Assembly (NCBI GenBank): GCA_022361175.1 | Contig: JAKSBN010000445.1 | Span: 33,056-97,055, forward strand | Source: Pseudomonadota bacterium | GTDB taxonomy: Bacteria; Myxococcota_A; UBA9160; UBA4427 | DNA: 64,000 bases | Direction of reading: 5' to 3' | Shown here: positions 52,475 to 64,000 of the stretch, piece by piece | Numbering within the stretch: the first letter of the stretch is position 1 | How the letters are laid out: each line of letters begins with the position of its first letter | Program-made: the position numbers and the translations under genes | Notes under the pieces: model-generated | Databases searched by the model: none | What the model was told of the DNA's origin: nothing | The model's input: the letters and a program-made list of their open reading frames with translations, nothing else

Positions 52475-53050
52475 GTGACCGCCGAAGCCTCCGTCAAGGG
52501 CGCCATCCTCGAGTTGCCGCTCTGCCGCATCAATCGACTGATCAGCGCCGGCAAGCTCGACGAGAAGGCGCTGTCGCAGCATCTCAGTGCCGAAGACATC
52601 GACCTCCTGGGGCAGTCCTGCCACCCGACACTCTGGTACCCCGTGGAAATCCACGACCGCATGATGCGCGTGCTCTGCGACTGCGAAGGCGCCGGCGACA
52701 TGCCGACCTACGGACGCCGCTTCGGTTGGAGCGAATCCGACCGCATGCTGGAGAAGGGGGCCATCGGCGCCCTCGTGGAGCGCGGCTCCGTCTTCGGCAA
52801 CCGGGCGGGGGTGGTGCTCGTCAAGCTGGCCGACCTGGCCTTCAACTTCGGCGAATGGCGCTACGTGGGCGACAACATGACGGACTTCGAGGTGGAAGGG
52901 ACCGACGTGGAGGACCTGCCGGAGTCCATGCGTTTCGCGCTGGAGGGATTCATCTCGCTGCTGGCGTCGCGCGTGAGCGGCAGCGAGGTCTGCACGTGCA
53001 GCCAGCGCGACGTGCACGACCGCGTGGTGTTCTCGACCACACTGCGCTAG
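52475..53050 (+). CDS. hypothetical protein (possibly DUF2378-like, weak)
   Basis: GTG start, 191 aa; LWYPVEIHDRMMRVLCDCEGAGDMPTYGRRFGWSESDRMLEKG. Confidence 0.55.
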   Translation: MTAEASVKGAILELPLCRINRLISAGKLDEKALSQHLSAEDIDLLGQSCHPTLWYPVEIHDRMMRVLCDCEGAGDMPTYGRRFGWSESDRMLEKGAIGALVERGSVFGNRAGVVLVKLADLAFNFGEWRYVGDNMTDFEVEGTDVEDLPESMRFALEGFISLLASRVSGSEVCTCSQRDVHDRVVFSTTLR

Positions 53051-53054
53051 GAGC

Positions 53055-55916
<2,862 letters not shown>

Positions 55917-56142
55917 GGGCTCGAACGCTCCTTGTCAGCCTGCCAGGACCCGACCTGGATCGCGCCAGGTCGTACAACCGTCCTGCGACGGCCGAGACGA
56001 TACAGATCATCGGTTTCTTCGCGCCCCCTCTCAAGCCGCCGGACGCGATTTTTCCTCGCGGCTTCCACACTCTGGCCACGGCCGTGGCACGCCGGGGCCG
56101 AATCCGGCGCAGCCGGAGAGCGGCGCTTGCTAGCTTCCGCGC

Positions 56143-56796
56143 GTGCAACTCGGCCCGTGTCTCCGGCGTGCGTTTTTCGAGCGCCCCTGCCTGCAGGTGG
56201 CGCCGGATCTGATCGGCGCGATCCTCGTGCGAACGCTCCCGAGCGGCTTTCGCCTCCTCGGCCGCATCGTGGACGTGGAGGCCTACCTGGGGGACGGCCG
56301 CGATCCCGCTTCCCATTCGCACCGCGGCCCGACGCCCCGAAACCGCTCCATGTTCGGCCCCCCCGGCCGCCTCTACGCCTACCGGAGCTACGGCATCCAC
56401 ACCTGCGTGAACCTGGTGTGCGAGCCGGAGGGCTCCGGGGCCGCCGTGCTGCTGCGCGCCGTCGAGCCGCTGGCGGGCTTCGCCGAGATGCGCCGTCTGC
56501 GGGGCCTGCCGCGTGACCGCGCGGACCGGCTCCTGGCCAACGGACCCGGCAAGCTGGCCCAGGCCCTCGACCTCGACCTCAGCTGGGATGGCGCCAGCGT
56601 CCTCCGCGGGCCCGTCCAGGTGCGCGGCCCGCGGACAGGTGCCCCGCGGCCCGACATCGGCCGCAGCGGGCGCGTGGGGATCTCGAAGGGCACTCGTCTG
56701 GCGTATCGCTTCTTCGAGCGCCGGAGCCCCTGGACGGGGCCCGCACCCCGGGCCACCACCGCGGGCCGAGCCGCACCCGCAGGGGCCGATTCGTGA
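56143..56796 (+). CDS. DNA-3-methyladenine glycosylase (AAG/MPG family)
   Basis: APDLIGAILVRTLPSGFRLLGRIVDVEAYLGDGRDPASHSHRGPTPRNRSMFGPPGRLYAYRSYGIHTCVNLVCEPEG. Confidence 0.95.
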   Translation: MQLGPCLRRAFFERPCLQVAPDLIGAILVRTLPSGFRLLGRIVDVEAYLGDGRDPASHSHRGPTPRNRSMFGPPGRLYAYRSYGIHTCVNLVCEPEGSGAAVLLRAVEPLAGFAEMRRLRGLPRDRADRLLANGPGKLAQALDLDLSWDGASVLRGPVQVRGPRTGAPRPDIGRSGRVGISKGTRLAYRFFERRSPWTGPAPRATTAGRAAPAGADS

Positions 56797-56806
56797 CGAG
56801 CGCCCG

Positions 56807-57136
56807 CTAGCGGGGGCCGGGAGCGAGAATGGCGAGCACGACCAGCCGTTCGCTCGACGTGTTGCGAATGCCGTGGGGGACGCCCTCGGGCGCCACCAAC
56901 ATCACGCCCGGCTCCATGGGGAGCTCTGCGTCCTCGAGCAGGAAGAGACCGGTGCCCGCCAGCACCTGATAGACCTTGTCCATGCCCGCGTGGGCGTGCA
57001 GATCGTGCTGCTGCCCGGGCTCGAACCCGTTGAGGCCGACCAGGATCCGGTCCGACTCGAACAGCGTGGCCTTGCCCATCTTGTCGGGCCGGAATTCCGC
57101 AAACGCCTCCGGTCGAAATGCACTGGGGTGATCCAT
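56807..57136 (-). CDS. cupin domain protein
   Basis: FEPGQQHDLHAHAGMDKVYQVLAGTGLFLLEDAELPMEPGVMLVAPEGVPHGIRN. Confidence 0.88.
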   Translation of the reverse strand: MDHPSAFRPEAFAEFRPDKMGKATLFESDRILVGLNGFEPGQQHDLHAHAGMDKVYQVLAGTGLFLLEDAELPMEPGVMLVAPEGVPHGIRNTSSERLVVLAILAPGPR

Positions 57137-57383
57137 CGGGCCGAGCTCTCCTTGCGTTGGCGCGTGGAATGGGGCGCGCGGTGGACCGCAGGGTAGCGAG
57201 TTGCCGGTAGCCGAAGGGCTGTTGCCGGCCGCCTGCCACCGGATGACGGTGCTGTGAAAAAAGTGACTATCCGGCGCTAAACCGAGGCCAAAACACGACA
57301 GTTTGGTTGTAACCTGCGGCCAGCCAAAGGGCACTTACCGGTCGGTTCCATGCGGAACCCATCGAAAGAAGGTGAGCGCAGCC

Positions 57384-57614
57384 ATGAAGGTGAGCAAACG
57401 CCGCTTGCGACGTGTATTGCTGCTCGCGGGATTCCTCGGGATCCTGGCGGCGCCTGCATGGGCATTCGGCAATCGGCCTCCGGTCACCAATCAAGGTGTC
57501 CGGTCGACGATCACCGATCAGCCGGCCAATCCGATTCCGGAACCGGCTGCTGCTCTTGTTTTCGCCGCGGGCACGGCTCTGGTGGCCTACCGCCTCCGGA
57601 AGCAGCGCCCCTAG
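57384..57614 (+). CDS. 76-aa PEP-CTERM sorting-domain protein
   Basis: signal peptide MKVSKRRLRRVLLLAGFLGILAAPAWA; C-terminal PIPEPAAALVFAAGTALVAYRLRKQRP (PEP, TM helix, basic tail). Confidence 0.8.
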   Translation: MKVSKRRLRRVLLLAGFLGILAAPAWAFGNRPPVTNQGVRSTITDQPANPIPEPAAALVFAAGTALVAYRLRKQRP

Positions 57615-57669
57615 CTGCGCGCGTCACCGCAATCGGGTCCCCAGCTCGCTTCACGGCGGGCTGGGGATC

Positions 57670-58548
57670 TCAAGTTCCAGCGAAGTTCCAGACGTTCTCC
57701 ACGACCAGCTCGGGCCGCTCCATGGGGACCAGGTGTCCGGCGTCGACGTCCACGATCTGGAGACGCGGGGTTGCCGCCGCCAAGCCCTCGTACACGGCGC
57801 GCGGGAAGTTCCCCCGCGCGGCCCACAGAACCCGCGTCGGCACCGCCAGCGACGCGATGTCCGCCAAGAGCAGCGCACTGCCCGGGCCGCCCTCGAAGAC
57901 GCGAGCCTCGACCTCGGCGGAGCACTTGAGCTCGACGCCGCCGTCGGGCCGCTCGCGCAGGCCCTCCTGCACGTAGAGATCGAGCGCGCGCGGGGTCCAG
58001 GCGGCGAAGAGCTCGCGCTCGGCGAACCACCGGCGCGCCTCCGCGCGATCCGGCCAGTCCTGCCGGCGCTTGCGGGCCCGCTCGACCAGATCACGCCCTC
58101 GCTGCGCCCGCTCCGGGTCCACGCCCTCGACCGGCGGCGTCACCACGGGGTCGACCAGCAGCAGCTGCCGGAAGAGCCGGGGACGGCGGAGCGCCGCCGA
58201 GAGCATGAGGGTGCCCCCGAACGAGTGCCCGATCCCCAGCGCCACGCCTGAGGCCGCGAATTCGGCGGAGACGGTTTCCGCCACGAAGGCCACGTCTTCC
58301 GCCAGCGCGGGCCACGCCGTGGCGTCCGGACCCGGCGGGCAGCTCGAGTCGCCTTGGCCGCGCGCGTCCATCCCGACGACGCGGTAGGCCTCCCGCAGCG
58401 CTTCGGCCACGGGCGTCAACGTCGCGGCACAGAAGCCGTTCGCGTGGTGCAGGAGTGCCAGCGGGCCGTCGCCTCCCCAGTCGAGCAGGGCGATGTCGTG
58501 GCCGGTGTCGGGTCGACGCAGGCGGCGGCGGGTCGCGTCGCGCAGCAT
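57670..58548 (-). CDS. alpha/beta hydrolase
   Basis: LALLHHANGFCAATLTPVAEALREAYRVVGMDARGQGDSS; GIGHSFGGTLML; DAGHLVPMERPELV. Confidence 0.9.
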   Translation of the reverse strand: MLRDATRRRLRRPDTGHDIALLDWGGDGPLALLHHANGFCAATLTPVAEALREAYRVVGMDARGQGDSSCPPGPDATAWPALAEDVAFVAETVSAEFAASGVALGIGHSFGGTLMLSAALRRPRLFRQLLLVDPVVTPPVEGVDPERAQRGRDLVERARKRRQDWPDRAEARRWFAERELFAAWTPRALDLYVQEGLRERPDGGVELKCSAEVEARVFEGGPGSALLLADIASLAVPTRVLWAARGNFPRAVYEGLAAATPRLQIVDVDAGHLVPMERPELVVENVWNFAGT

Positions 58549-58622
58549 GGAAGAGGGTCTAGCCTCTCCCGCCCGGCGGCCGCAAGCCGGGACGCAGCCC
58601 GGGTTTGGCCTACCTTGGCGCC

Positions 58623-59264
58623 ATGACTGCCGAGCCACACCCCCCGTTGGCCTTCTCCAGCGAGCTGCGCGAACGCGTCTCCGGCCATCTCCGGAGCTTC
58701 GTGCGCCGCGCCCACCGCGATCCGGAACTCCGGCCGGCGGCCGTGGCCCTGGTGCTGCTGGCGGACGAACGCGGACACGCGTCGTTCGTCCTCACTCGGA
58801 GAGCTCGCGGCCTGCGCAAGCACAGCGGCCAGTGGGCCCTGCCGGGGGGCCGCCTGGACCCGGGCGAGACGGCCGTCGGTGCGGCCCTGCGCGAGCTCCG
58901 GGAGGAGGTCGGGCTCGAGCTGGGCGACGACGACGTGCTGGGAGAGCTCGACGACTATCCGACGCGCTCGGGATTCGTCATCACGCCCGTGGTGGTGTGG
59001 GGCCGCTCCGGCGCCCGACTGGTCGCCAACCCCGAGGAGGTGGCCGAGGTCTACCGGGTGCCGGTGGCCGAACTCGACCGACCGGACGTCCCGCGGCTGC
59101 GTCGGATCGAGCAGAGCGACCGGCCGGTGATCTCGGTTCCGCTGCTGGGCACCCAGATCCACGCGCCGACGGCGGCCGTCCTCTACCAACTGCGCGAGGT
59201 GGCGGTGCACGGGCGCGACACCCGCGTGGACCACTTCGAACAGCCCGTCTTCGCCTGGCGCTAG
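58623..59264 (+). CDS. NUDIX hydrolase (CoA pyrophosphatase-like)
   Basis: RRARGLRKHSGQWALPGGRLDPGETAVGAALRELREEVGLELGDDDVLGELDDYPTRSGFVITPVV Nudix box. Confidence 0.93.
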   Translation: MTAEPHPPLAFSSELRERVSGHLRSFVRRAHRDPELRPAAVALVLLADERGHASFVLTRRARGLRKHSGQWALPGGRLDPGETAVGAALRELREEVGLELGDDDVLGELDDYPTRSGFVITPVVVWGRSGARLVANPEEVAEVYRVPVAELDRPDVPRLRRIEQSDRPVISVPLLGTQIHAPTAAVLYQLREVAVHGRDTRVDHFEQPVFAWR

Positions 59265-60130
59265 CGGCGAAGACGGCGCACGAGCGCCGCTGAAAGCCGA
59301 CCGCGGGCCACCTCGGCCACCGGCCCCCGCAGCGTCACCTGGCCGTCGTCGGCCACCTCCACCCACAGCGAGCCGCCGGGCGAGGCCACGGTCACCGGGC
59401 TCTTCACGCGCCCCACGCGAACCGCCGCCGCGGCCGCCGCGCAGGCGGAGGTGCCCGAAGCCGCCGTCTCTCCCGCGCCCCGTTCCCAGATGAGCAGGCG
59501 AAGAGCCCGGGGTCCCGTCGCCACCGCCAGCTGCACGTTGGTCCGGCGCGGAAACACGGCGTGGTGCTCGAGCTCGGGCCCGAGCTCGCGGAGCTCCTGC
59601 GCGGTCCAGCTCTCGCCCGGCTCGCGGAACACGACGCAGTGCGGATTCCCCACGCTGACGCCCGTGAATCGCAGCCGCCGGCCTCCCACGTCGAGCTCCC
59701 GATCCACCAACTCGCCCGAGAGCGTGCACGGCAACGCCGCGGCCTCGAAGCGGGCCCGTCCGATCCCGACGGTGACGTCGCCCGCCTCGCCGTGGCGGTC
59801 CAGATGCAGCGCCACGTCCACCAGGCCGCCCCGGGTCTCCACGCGGAAGCGCCGGCGGCGCGTTCGCCCGGTGGCGTACAGGTAGCGGGCGAAGATCCGC
59901 AGACCGTTGCCGGACTTCTCCGCCTCGCTGCCGTCGGGGTTGAAGATGCGCAGGCCGAAGTGCGCCTTCCGCGAGGCCGCCAGCAACAGGACCCCGTCTC
60001 CTCCCACCCCCTCGTGGCGATCGCAGAGAAGCCTCGCCCGCCGCGGCGTGACGCGGAAGTCGAGCTCGGCCGGGTCCAGCGCCAGGTAGTCGTTGCCGAG
60101 CCCGTGCCCCTTGAAAAAGCCGTTGCGCAC
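59261..60130 (-). CDS. dapF: diaminopimelate epimerase
   Basis: FFKGHGLGNDYLALD; RIFNPDGSEAEKSGNGLRIFARYL; GVSVGNPHCVVF; WERGAGETAASGTSACAAAAAA. Confidence 0.92.
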   Translation of the reverse strand: MRNGFFKGHGLGNDYLALDPAELDFRVTPRRARLLCDRHEGVGGDGVLLLAASRKAHFGLRIFNPDGSEAEKSGNGLRIFARYLYATGRTRRRRFRVETRGGLVDVALHLDRHGEAGDVTVGIGRARFEAAALPCTLSGELVDRELDVGGRRLRFTGVSVGNPHCVVFREPGESWTAQELRELGPELEHHAVFPRRTNVQLAVATGPRALRLLIWERGAGETAASGTSACAAAAAAVRVGRVKSPVTVASPGGSLWVEVADDGQVTLRGPVAEVARGRLSAALVRRLRR

Positions 60131-60223
60131 CGGAGCAGTCTGGCGAACGGCGGGCCGCGTCGCGAGCCCTCACGCTATGGTGCTAGCCGGTACACCCCTG
60201 TGTCGCCGGGGAGGGATCGCCGG

Positions 60224-61141
60224 GTGCCGGAGCTGCCGGACATCACCGCCTACCTGGAGGCGCTCGAGGAGCGCATCGTCGGCCAACCGGCCGAGCGCGT
60301 CGCCGTGCCCGGCCTCTCGCTGCTGCGCTCCGTCGACCCGGCGCCGGGCGAGGTCGAGGGCCGGCGCGTCGCGGGAGCGCGCCGGCTGGGCAAGCGCGTG
60401 GTGTTGGAGTTCGAGGACGACCTCTTCTTCGTGTTCCACTTGATGATCGCCGGCCGCTTCCACTGGAAGCCGCCCGGGAAGGTCGCCAAGGGGCGCCGCG
60501 AGCTCTTCTCGCTGGGCTTTTCGGAGGGCACGCTCACCCTCACTGAAGCCGGCACCAAGCGCCGGGCCAGCCTGCACGTAGTGCGGGGCGCGGCCGCGCT
60601 GGCGGAGCACGATCCCGGCGGACTCGAAGTCCTGGAATGCGAGTTCGCGGCCTTCGGCGCCGCGCTCACCGCGAGAAACCACACACTGAAGCGGGCGCTG
60701 ACCGACCCCCACATCCTGAGCGGCATCGGCAACGCCTACTCGGACGAGATCCTGCACCACGCGCGCCTCTCGCCCGTGCGGCTCAGCCAGAAGCTCAGCG
60801 GAGAGGAGCTCGAGCGCCTGTTCGAGTCCGCGCGCGAGACCCTGAATCTGTGGGTGGAACGCCTCTGCCGGCAGCGCGCCGGTGGCTTCCCCGAGAAGGT
60901 CACCGCGTTTCGCGACGACATGGCCGTTCACGGCCGCTACGGCAAGCCCTGCCCCGTCTGTGACGCTCCGGTCCAGCGCATCGTGTACGCCTCCAACGAG
61001 ACCAACTACTGCGCCCCCTGCCAGACGGGCGGCCGGCTCCTGGCCGACCGCGCGCTGTCGCGGCTCTTGAAGAAGGACTGGCCGCGGTCGCTGGAAGAAC
61101 TGGAGGCCCGCCGCGCGGCGGGACGCGCCGGCGGGCGCTAG
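60224..61141 (+). CDS. formamidopyrimidine-DNA glycosylase family (Fpg/Nei)
   Basis: GTG start; PELPDITAYLEALEERIVG; LTDPHILSGIGNAYSDEILHHARLSP; C-terminal zinc finger CPVCDAPVQRIVYASNETNYCAPCQTGG. Confidence 0.93.
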   Translation: MPELPDITAYLEALEERIVGQPAERVAVPGLSLLRSVDPAPGEVEGRRVAGARRLGKRVVLEFEDDLFFVFHLMIAGRFHWKPPGKVAKGRRELFSLGFSEGTLTLTEAGTKRRASLHVVRGAAALAEHDPGGLEVLECEFAAFGAALTARNHTLKRALTDPHILSGIGNAYSDEILHHARLSPVRLSQKLSGEELERLFESARETLNLWVERLCRQRAGGFPEKVTAFRDDMAVHGRYGKPCPVCDAPVQRIVYASNETNYCAPCQTGGRLLADRALSRLLKKDWPRSLEELEARRAAGRAGGR

Positions 61142-62022
61142 CGCCCCCGGATGTCGTCGCCCAAGTGCATGAGCGGCAGGGGCTTCGAGCTCGAGGAATC
61201 CATGAAGTAGATCTTGGAGGCCGGGTCCTTGGACATGGACTTCAGCGCCTCCAGGCTCTGGAGCTGGATGTAGGCGGGGTTGCGGGCCACGGCCTTGTTG
61301 ATCTGCTCGATCTCGTAGGCCCGCGCGTCCGCCAGGATGCGCCGCTTCTTGGCTTCCTCTTCCGCGGCCTGCCGCTCCGCCTCGGCCGCCGCGATCTTCT
61401 GCTGCTGCTCGGTGCGGAAGCGCTCGAGTTCGGCCTTCTGCTTCTCCACCTCCTGCTCGCGCTCCTTCTTCGCCTCGATGGCCTTCGCGATGAAGGGCGG
61501 CAGGTTGATGTCGCGGATCAGCACCGCCTGCACCTCGATGCCCTTGGGCTCCAGATACACCTTCAGCTCGGATTCGAGCGACGTCTGCAGATTCTCCTGG
61601 GTCTCCTCCCGGAAGAAGTCCTCGGCACGCGGGATCGACTTGCCCTGCTCGCGCAGGAGGGAGCGGAGCTTCGGCACCAGATGGACGTTGATGGCCTGGT
61701 CCATGGTGCCCGTGTCCTTCAGGATCTGCGGTGCCATGGTGCCCACCAGGCGGTACTGGACGCTCACGTCGACCTTGGTCTGGAGCTGGTCCTGGGTGGG
61801 GACGGCCGCGACTTCCTTGTGGGTCTTCTGCCGGGCGTCGTACTGAACCCAGCTGAGAAGCGGATTCACGACGTGAAAGCCCTCCAGCTTGGGGGTCGGC
61901 CGGACCTCGCCGAACAGCGTCGCCACCGCGACGTGTCCGGCCGGCACGGTCAGGATGAACCGACCTCCGAACATGAGCACTGCGATGACGGCCACGAAGA
62001 CGCCGATGAGCCTGGGGTTCAT
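61138..62022 (-). CDS. SPFH/prohibitin-like membrane protein
   Basis: N-terminal TM; VPAGHVAVATLFGEVRPTPKLEGFHVVNPLLSWVQYDARQKTHKEVAAVPTQDQLQTKVDVSVQYRL; long EKQKAELERFRTEQQQKIAAAEAERQ coiled coil. Confidence 0.92.
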   Translation of the reverse strand: MNPRLIGVFVAVIAVLMFGGRFILTVPAGHVAVATLFGEVRPTPKLEGFHVVNPLLSWVQYDARQKTHKEVAAVPTQDQLQTKVDVSVQYRLVGTMAPQILKDTGTMDQAINVHLVPKLRSLLREQGKSIPRAEDFFREETQENLQTSLESELKVYLEPKGIEVQAVLIRDINLPPFIAKAIEAKKEREQEVEKQKAELERFRTEQQQKIAAAEAERQAAEEEAKKRRILADARAYEIEQINKAVARNPAYIQLQSLEALKSMSKDPASKIYFMDSSSSKPLPLMHLGDDIRGR

Positions 62023-62160
62023 GCCTGTCCCTCCTGCTGAAGTCGGGGCATAGGGTCGCGGCCCCCGCAAGGAATTCAAGCCCTCTTCTCAAGGCGACGC
62101 CGGGGCCGGTCGATGGGGGGCCGAGCGCCGGGCCCCACCGCCCGCGGACCGGGAGGAAGC

Positions 62161-62586
62161 ATGAACTGCCCCAAGAAGTGCGAGTCAGCCGATTTTCGCC
62201 CCATGGACACCCAGGAGGGCGTCACCGTCGACTTCTACTCCGGCTGCAAGGGGCTCTGGTTCGACAAGGGCGAGCTGGCCTTCTACGTGGAGACCTCCGA
62301 GGACCTGCCTTCCAAGCGCGAATCGGACGCCGAGGCCCGGGAGACGGACTTTGCGTGCCCCAAGTGCCCCGATCAGAAGCTTCTGGAGATGCCCTACCAG
62401 CCGGGCGCCGAGCTCCTGATCGACAGCTGCGGCCAGTGCCAGGGCATCTTCCTGGACAACCGCGAGCTGCCGAAGCTGGAGGCGCTCGCGCGCGACGTGG
62501 AACCCGTCGGCAAGGTGTTCCGCACCGTCCAGAAGCTCCAGGACCAGGGCTTCCTGGTGCTCGGCGGCAGCGTCCACCAGCGCTAG
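62161..62586 (+). CDS. TFIIB-type zinc-ribbon (zf-TFIIB) protein, two copies
   Basis: MNCPKKCESADFRPMDTQEGVTVDFYSGCKGLWFDKGELA and FACPKCPDQKLLEMPYQPGAELLIDSCGQCQGIFLDNREL. Confidence 0.85.
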   Translation: MNCPKKCESADFRPMDTQEGVTVDFYSGCKGLWFDKGELAFYVETSEDLPSKRESDAEARETDFACPKCPDQKLLEMPYQPGAELLIDSCGQCQGIFLDNRELPKLEALARDVEPVGKVFRTVQKLQDQGFLVLGGSVHQR

Positions 62587-62679
62587 GCGCCCGGGCGCGT
62601 TGCAGCGCCGCCCCGCCGTGCGATGCTGCCCGGAGTCCCCCGCCGAGGCACCTGCGGGCGACGCCGAGGAGTCTCTCGC

Positions 62680-63507
62680 TTGGCCTGTCGACTGCTCGCC
62701 CTGGATGTGGACGGGACCCTGCTCGATCCGGAAGGTCGCCTGCAGGACGCCGTCGTTGCGGCGGTCCGCGAGGCGGCCGCGCGAGTCCGCGTCGTCCTCT
62801 GCACGGGCCGCCGCTATCGCACGGTCCGTCCCGTTCTCGAAGCGCTGGCCCTGTCGGGACCCGTCGTGGTCCACAACGGCGTCCTGGTGGTCGACGGCGC
62901 GACCGGCGAAACCCTGCACCCGCACTACCTCCCAAGCGAGCTGCATCTGGAAATCCGCGAGCTGCTCGGCCAGGTCGGCCCCCCACTGGTCTACGTGGAT
63001 CACGACGATCCCGACGTCGACATCCTCACCGAGATGCACGCGGCGCACCCGTTTCAGCGCGCCTACCTGGAGGACATGCGAGAGGAGACGCGCTTCGTGT
63101 CCGGGCCCGAAGCCCACGCCGACACGCGGGTCATCCTCATGAGCCTCATGGCCGACGGCCCGACGCTGAGGGCGCAGCGCGAGCGCGTCCAGGCGCAGCT
63201 GGGGTCGCGCGCCCAGACCAACTTCCTCATCAACAAGAACTACGACGGCTACATCCTGGAGGTGGTCGCCCCGGGCACGGGCAAGTGGCCCGCCCTGGCC
63301 CAGGTGGCGGCGGCGGCGGGCGTCGACGCGCACGACATCGTGGCGGTCGGAGACGACGAGAACGACCTCGGGATGATCGAGGCGGCGGGGGTGGGCGTCG
63401 CCATGGGCAACGCCATCGAAGCCGTGAAGCGGGCGGCCGATGCCCAGGTGGCCAGCAACGCCGACGCGGGTGTGATCGAGGCGATCGAGCGTTTCGCGCT
63501 GCGCTAG
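62680..63507 (+). CDS. HAD-superfamily Cof-type phosphatase
   Basis: RLLALDVDGTLLDPEGRLQDAV; VVAPGTGKWPALAQVAAAAGV; IVAVGDDENDLGMIEAAGVGVAMGNA; TTG start, or ATG at 62623. Confidence 0.92.
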   Translation: MACRLLALDVDGTLLDPEGRLQDAVVAAVREAAARVRVVLCTGRRYRTVRPVLEALALSGPVVVHNGVLVVDGATGETLHPHYLPSELHLEIRELLGQVGPPLVYVDHDDPDVDILTEMHAAHPFQRAYLEDMREETRFVSGPEAHADTRVILMSLMADGPTLRAQRERVQAQLGSRAQTNFLINKNYDGYILEVVAPGTGKWPALAQVAAAAGVDAHDIVAVGDDENDLGMIEAAGVGVAMGNAIEAVKRAADAQVASNADAGVIEAIERFALR

Positions 63508-64000
63508 GCGAGCACGCCCTCCGCCACCAGCGCCGCGCGCGCCTGTGCCACGCCCTTCACGCGCGCGGCCCGCAGCCCGACGGCGCGGGCGCCGTCGACG
63601 TTGGGCTGGTTGTCGTCCAGGAACAGAACGCGTTCCGCCGGCCGGTCGAGCGCCGCCACCACGTGCTCGAAGATCTCGCGGTCCGGCTTCACCAACCCCA
63701 GCTCGTGCGACAGGAAGGCGGTCTCGAAGAGCGCCTGAACGCGATCGGCGTCGCGCTGCCCGTCCCAGTGGAGCGCATTCGTGTTGCTGAGCAGTGCCAA
63801 CTGCGCGTGGGGGCGCAGCGACTCCACCAACTCGGCCGCGCCCGGAAAGAGCCCTCGCGGCCAAGCGCGGAACGCCTCCAGAAACTCGCCGGGGCTCTGG
63901 TCGAGCTCCCACGCGTCGATCATGCCGGCCGCGAACTCGTCGGTCGAACAGCCGCCGGTTTCGTAGCGCCTCACCCAGGGACACGTGAGCCAGCGCCGCC
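63504..64000 (-). CDS. HAD-family hydrolase, 5'-truncated at window edge
   Basis: frame open to 64000; ALLSNTNALHWD; LVKPDREIFEHVVAALDRPAERVLFLDDNQPNVDGARAVGL; lacks motif I, so the start lies outside. Confidence 0.88.
   Translation of the reverse strand, partial: RRWLTCPWVRRYETGGCSTDEFAAGMIDAWELDQSPGEFLEAFRAWPRGLFPGAAELVESLRPHAQLALLSNTNALHWDGQRDADRVQALFETAFLSHELGLVKPDREIFEHVVAALDRPAERVLFLDDNQPNVDGARAVGLRAARVKGVAQARAALVAEGVLA

Noticed and set aside
57241-57360. Possible c-di-GMP (GEMM) riboswitch upstream of the PEP-CTERM gene
   Set aside because: Some superficially similar strings, but conserved GEMM core and stem order could not be matched; kept only as a generic leader
62680-64000. Two HAD phosphatases in tandem as a toxin/phosphatase system
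   Set aside because: They are convergent, belong to different HAD subfamilies and look like independent metabolic phosphatases

Overview
GC-rich 64 kb chromosomal window with about 57 supportable protein-coding genes on both strands, truncated CDSs at both ends, and no rRNA, tRNA, CRISPR array, prophage or transposase that I could recognise. Content is mostly lipid/acyl-CoA metabolism (acyl-CoA carboxylase plus AtuA-like protein, thiolase, paired acyl-CoA dehydrogenases, AlkB-like hydroxylase, lipase plus lipase foldase), housekeeping genes (RF3, SucA, DapF, ApaG, Fpg/Nei-type and AAG DNA glycosylases), signalling proteins (two paralogous membrane histidine kinases, a REC-GGDEF protein, TetR and WYL regulators) and secreted/lipoproteins (subtilase, PhoX-like, PafA-like phosphatase). 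The gene mix would fit a deltaproteobacteria-like or related lineage, but taxonomy is an inference only. I did not find a convincing new defence or biosynthetic system. The most interesting observations are: (1) a 164-bp, nearly fully palindromic MITE-like element with perfect 22-bp terminal inverted repeats that supplies a stop codon to a tetR gene; (2) a lipase/foldase pair with the foldase gene upstream of the lipase gene and a nested hairpin between them; (3) a 76-aa mini PEP-CTERM protein; (4) a perfect 12-bp inverted-repeat operator between tetR and the alkB-like gene; (5) six convergent gene pairs that share a single CTAG as overlapping stop codons. Many long ORFs in the six-frame track are high-GC antisense artefacts and were rejected. 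Family names come from motif recognition by eye, with no database searches.
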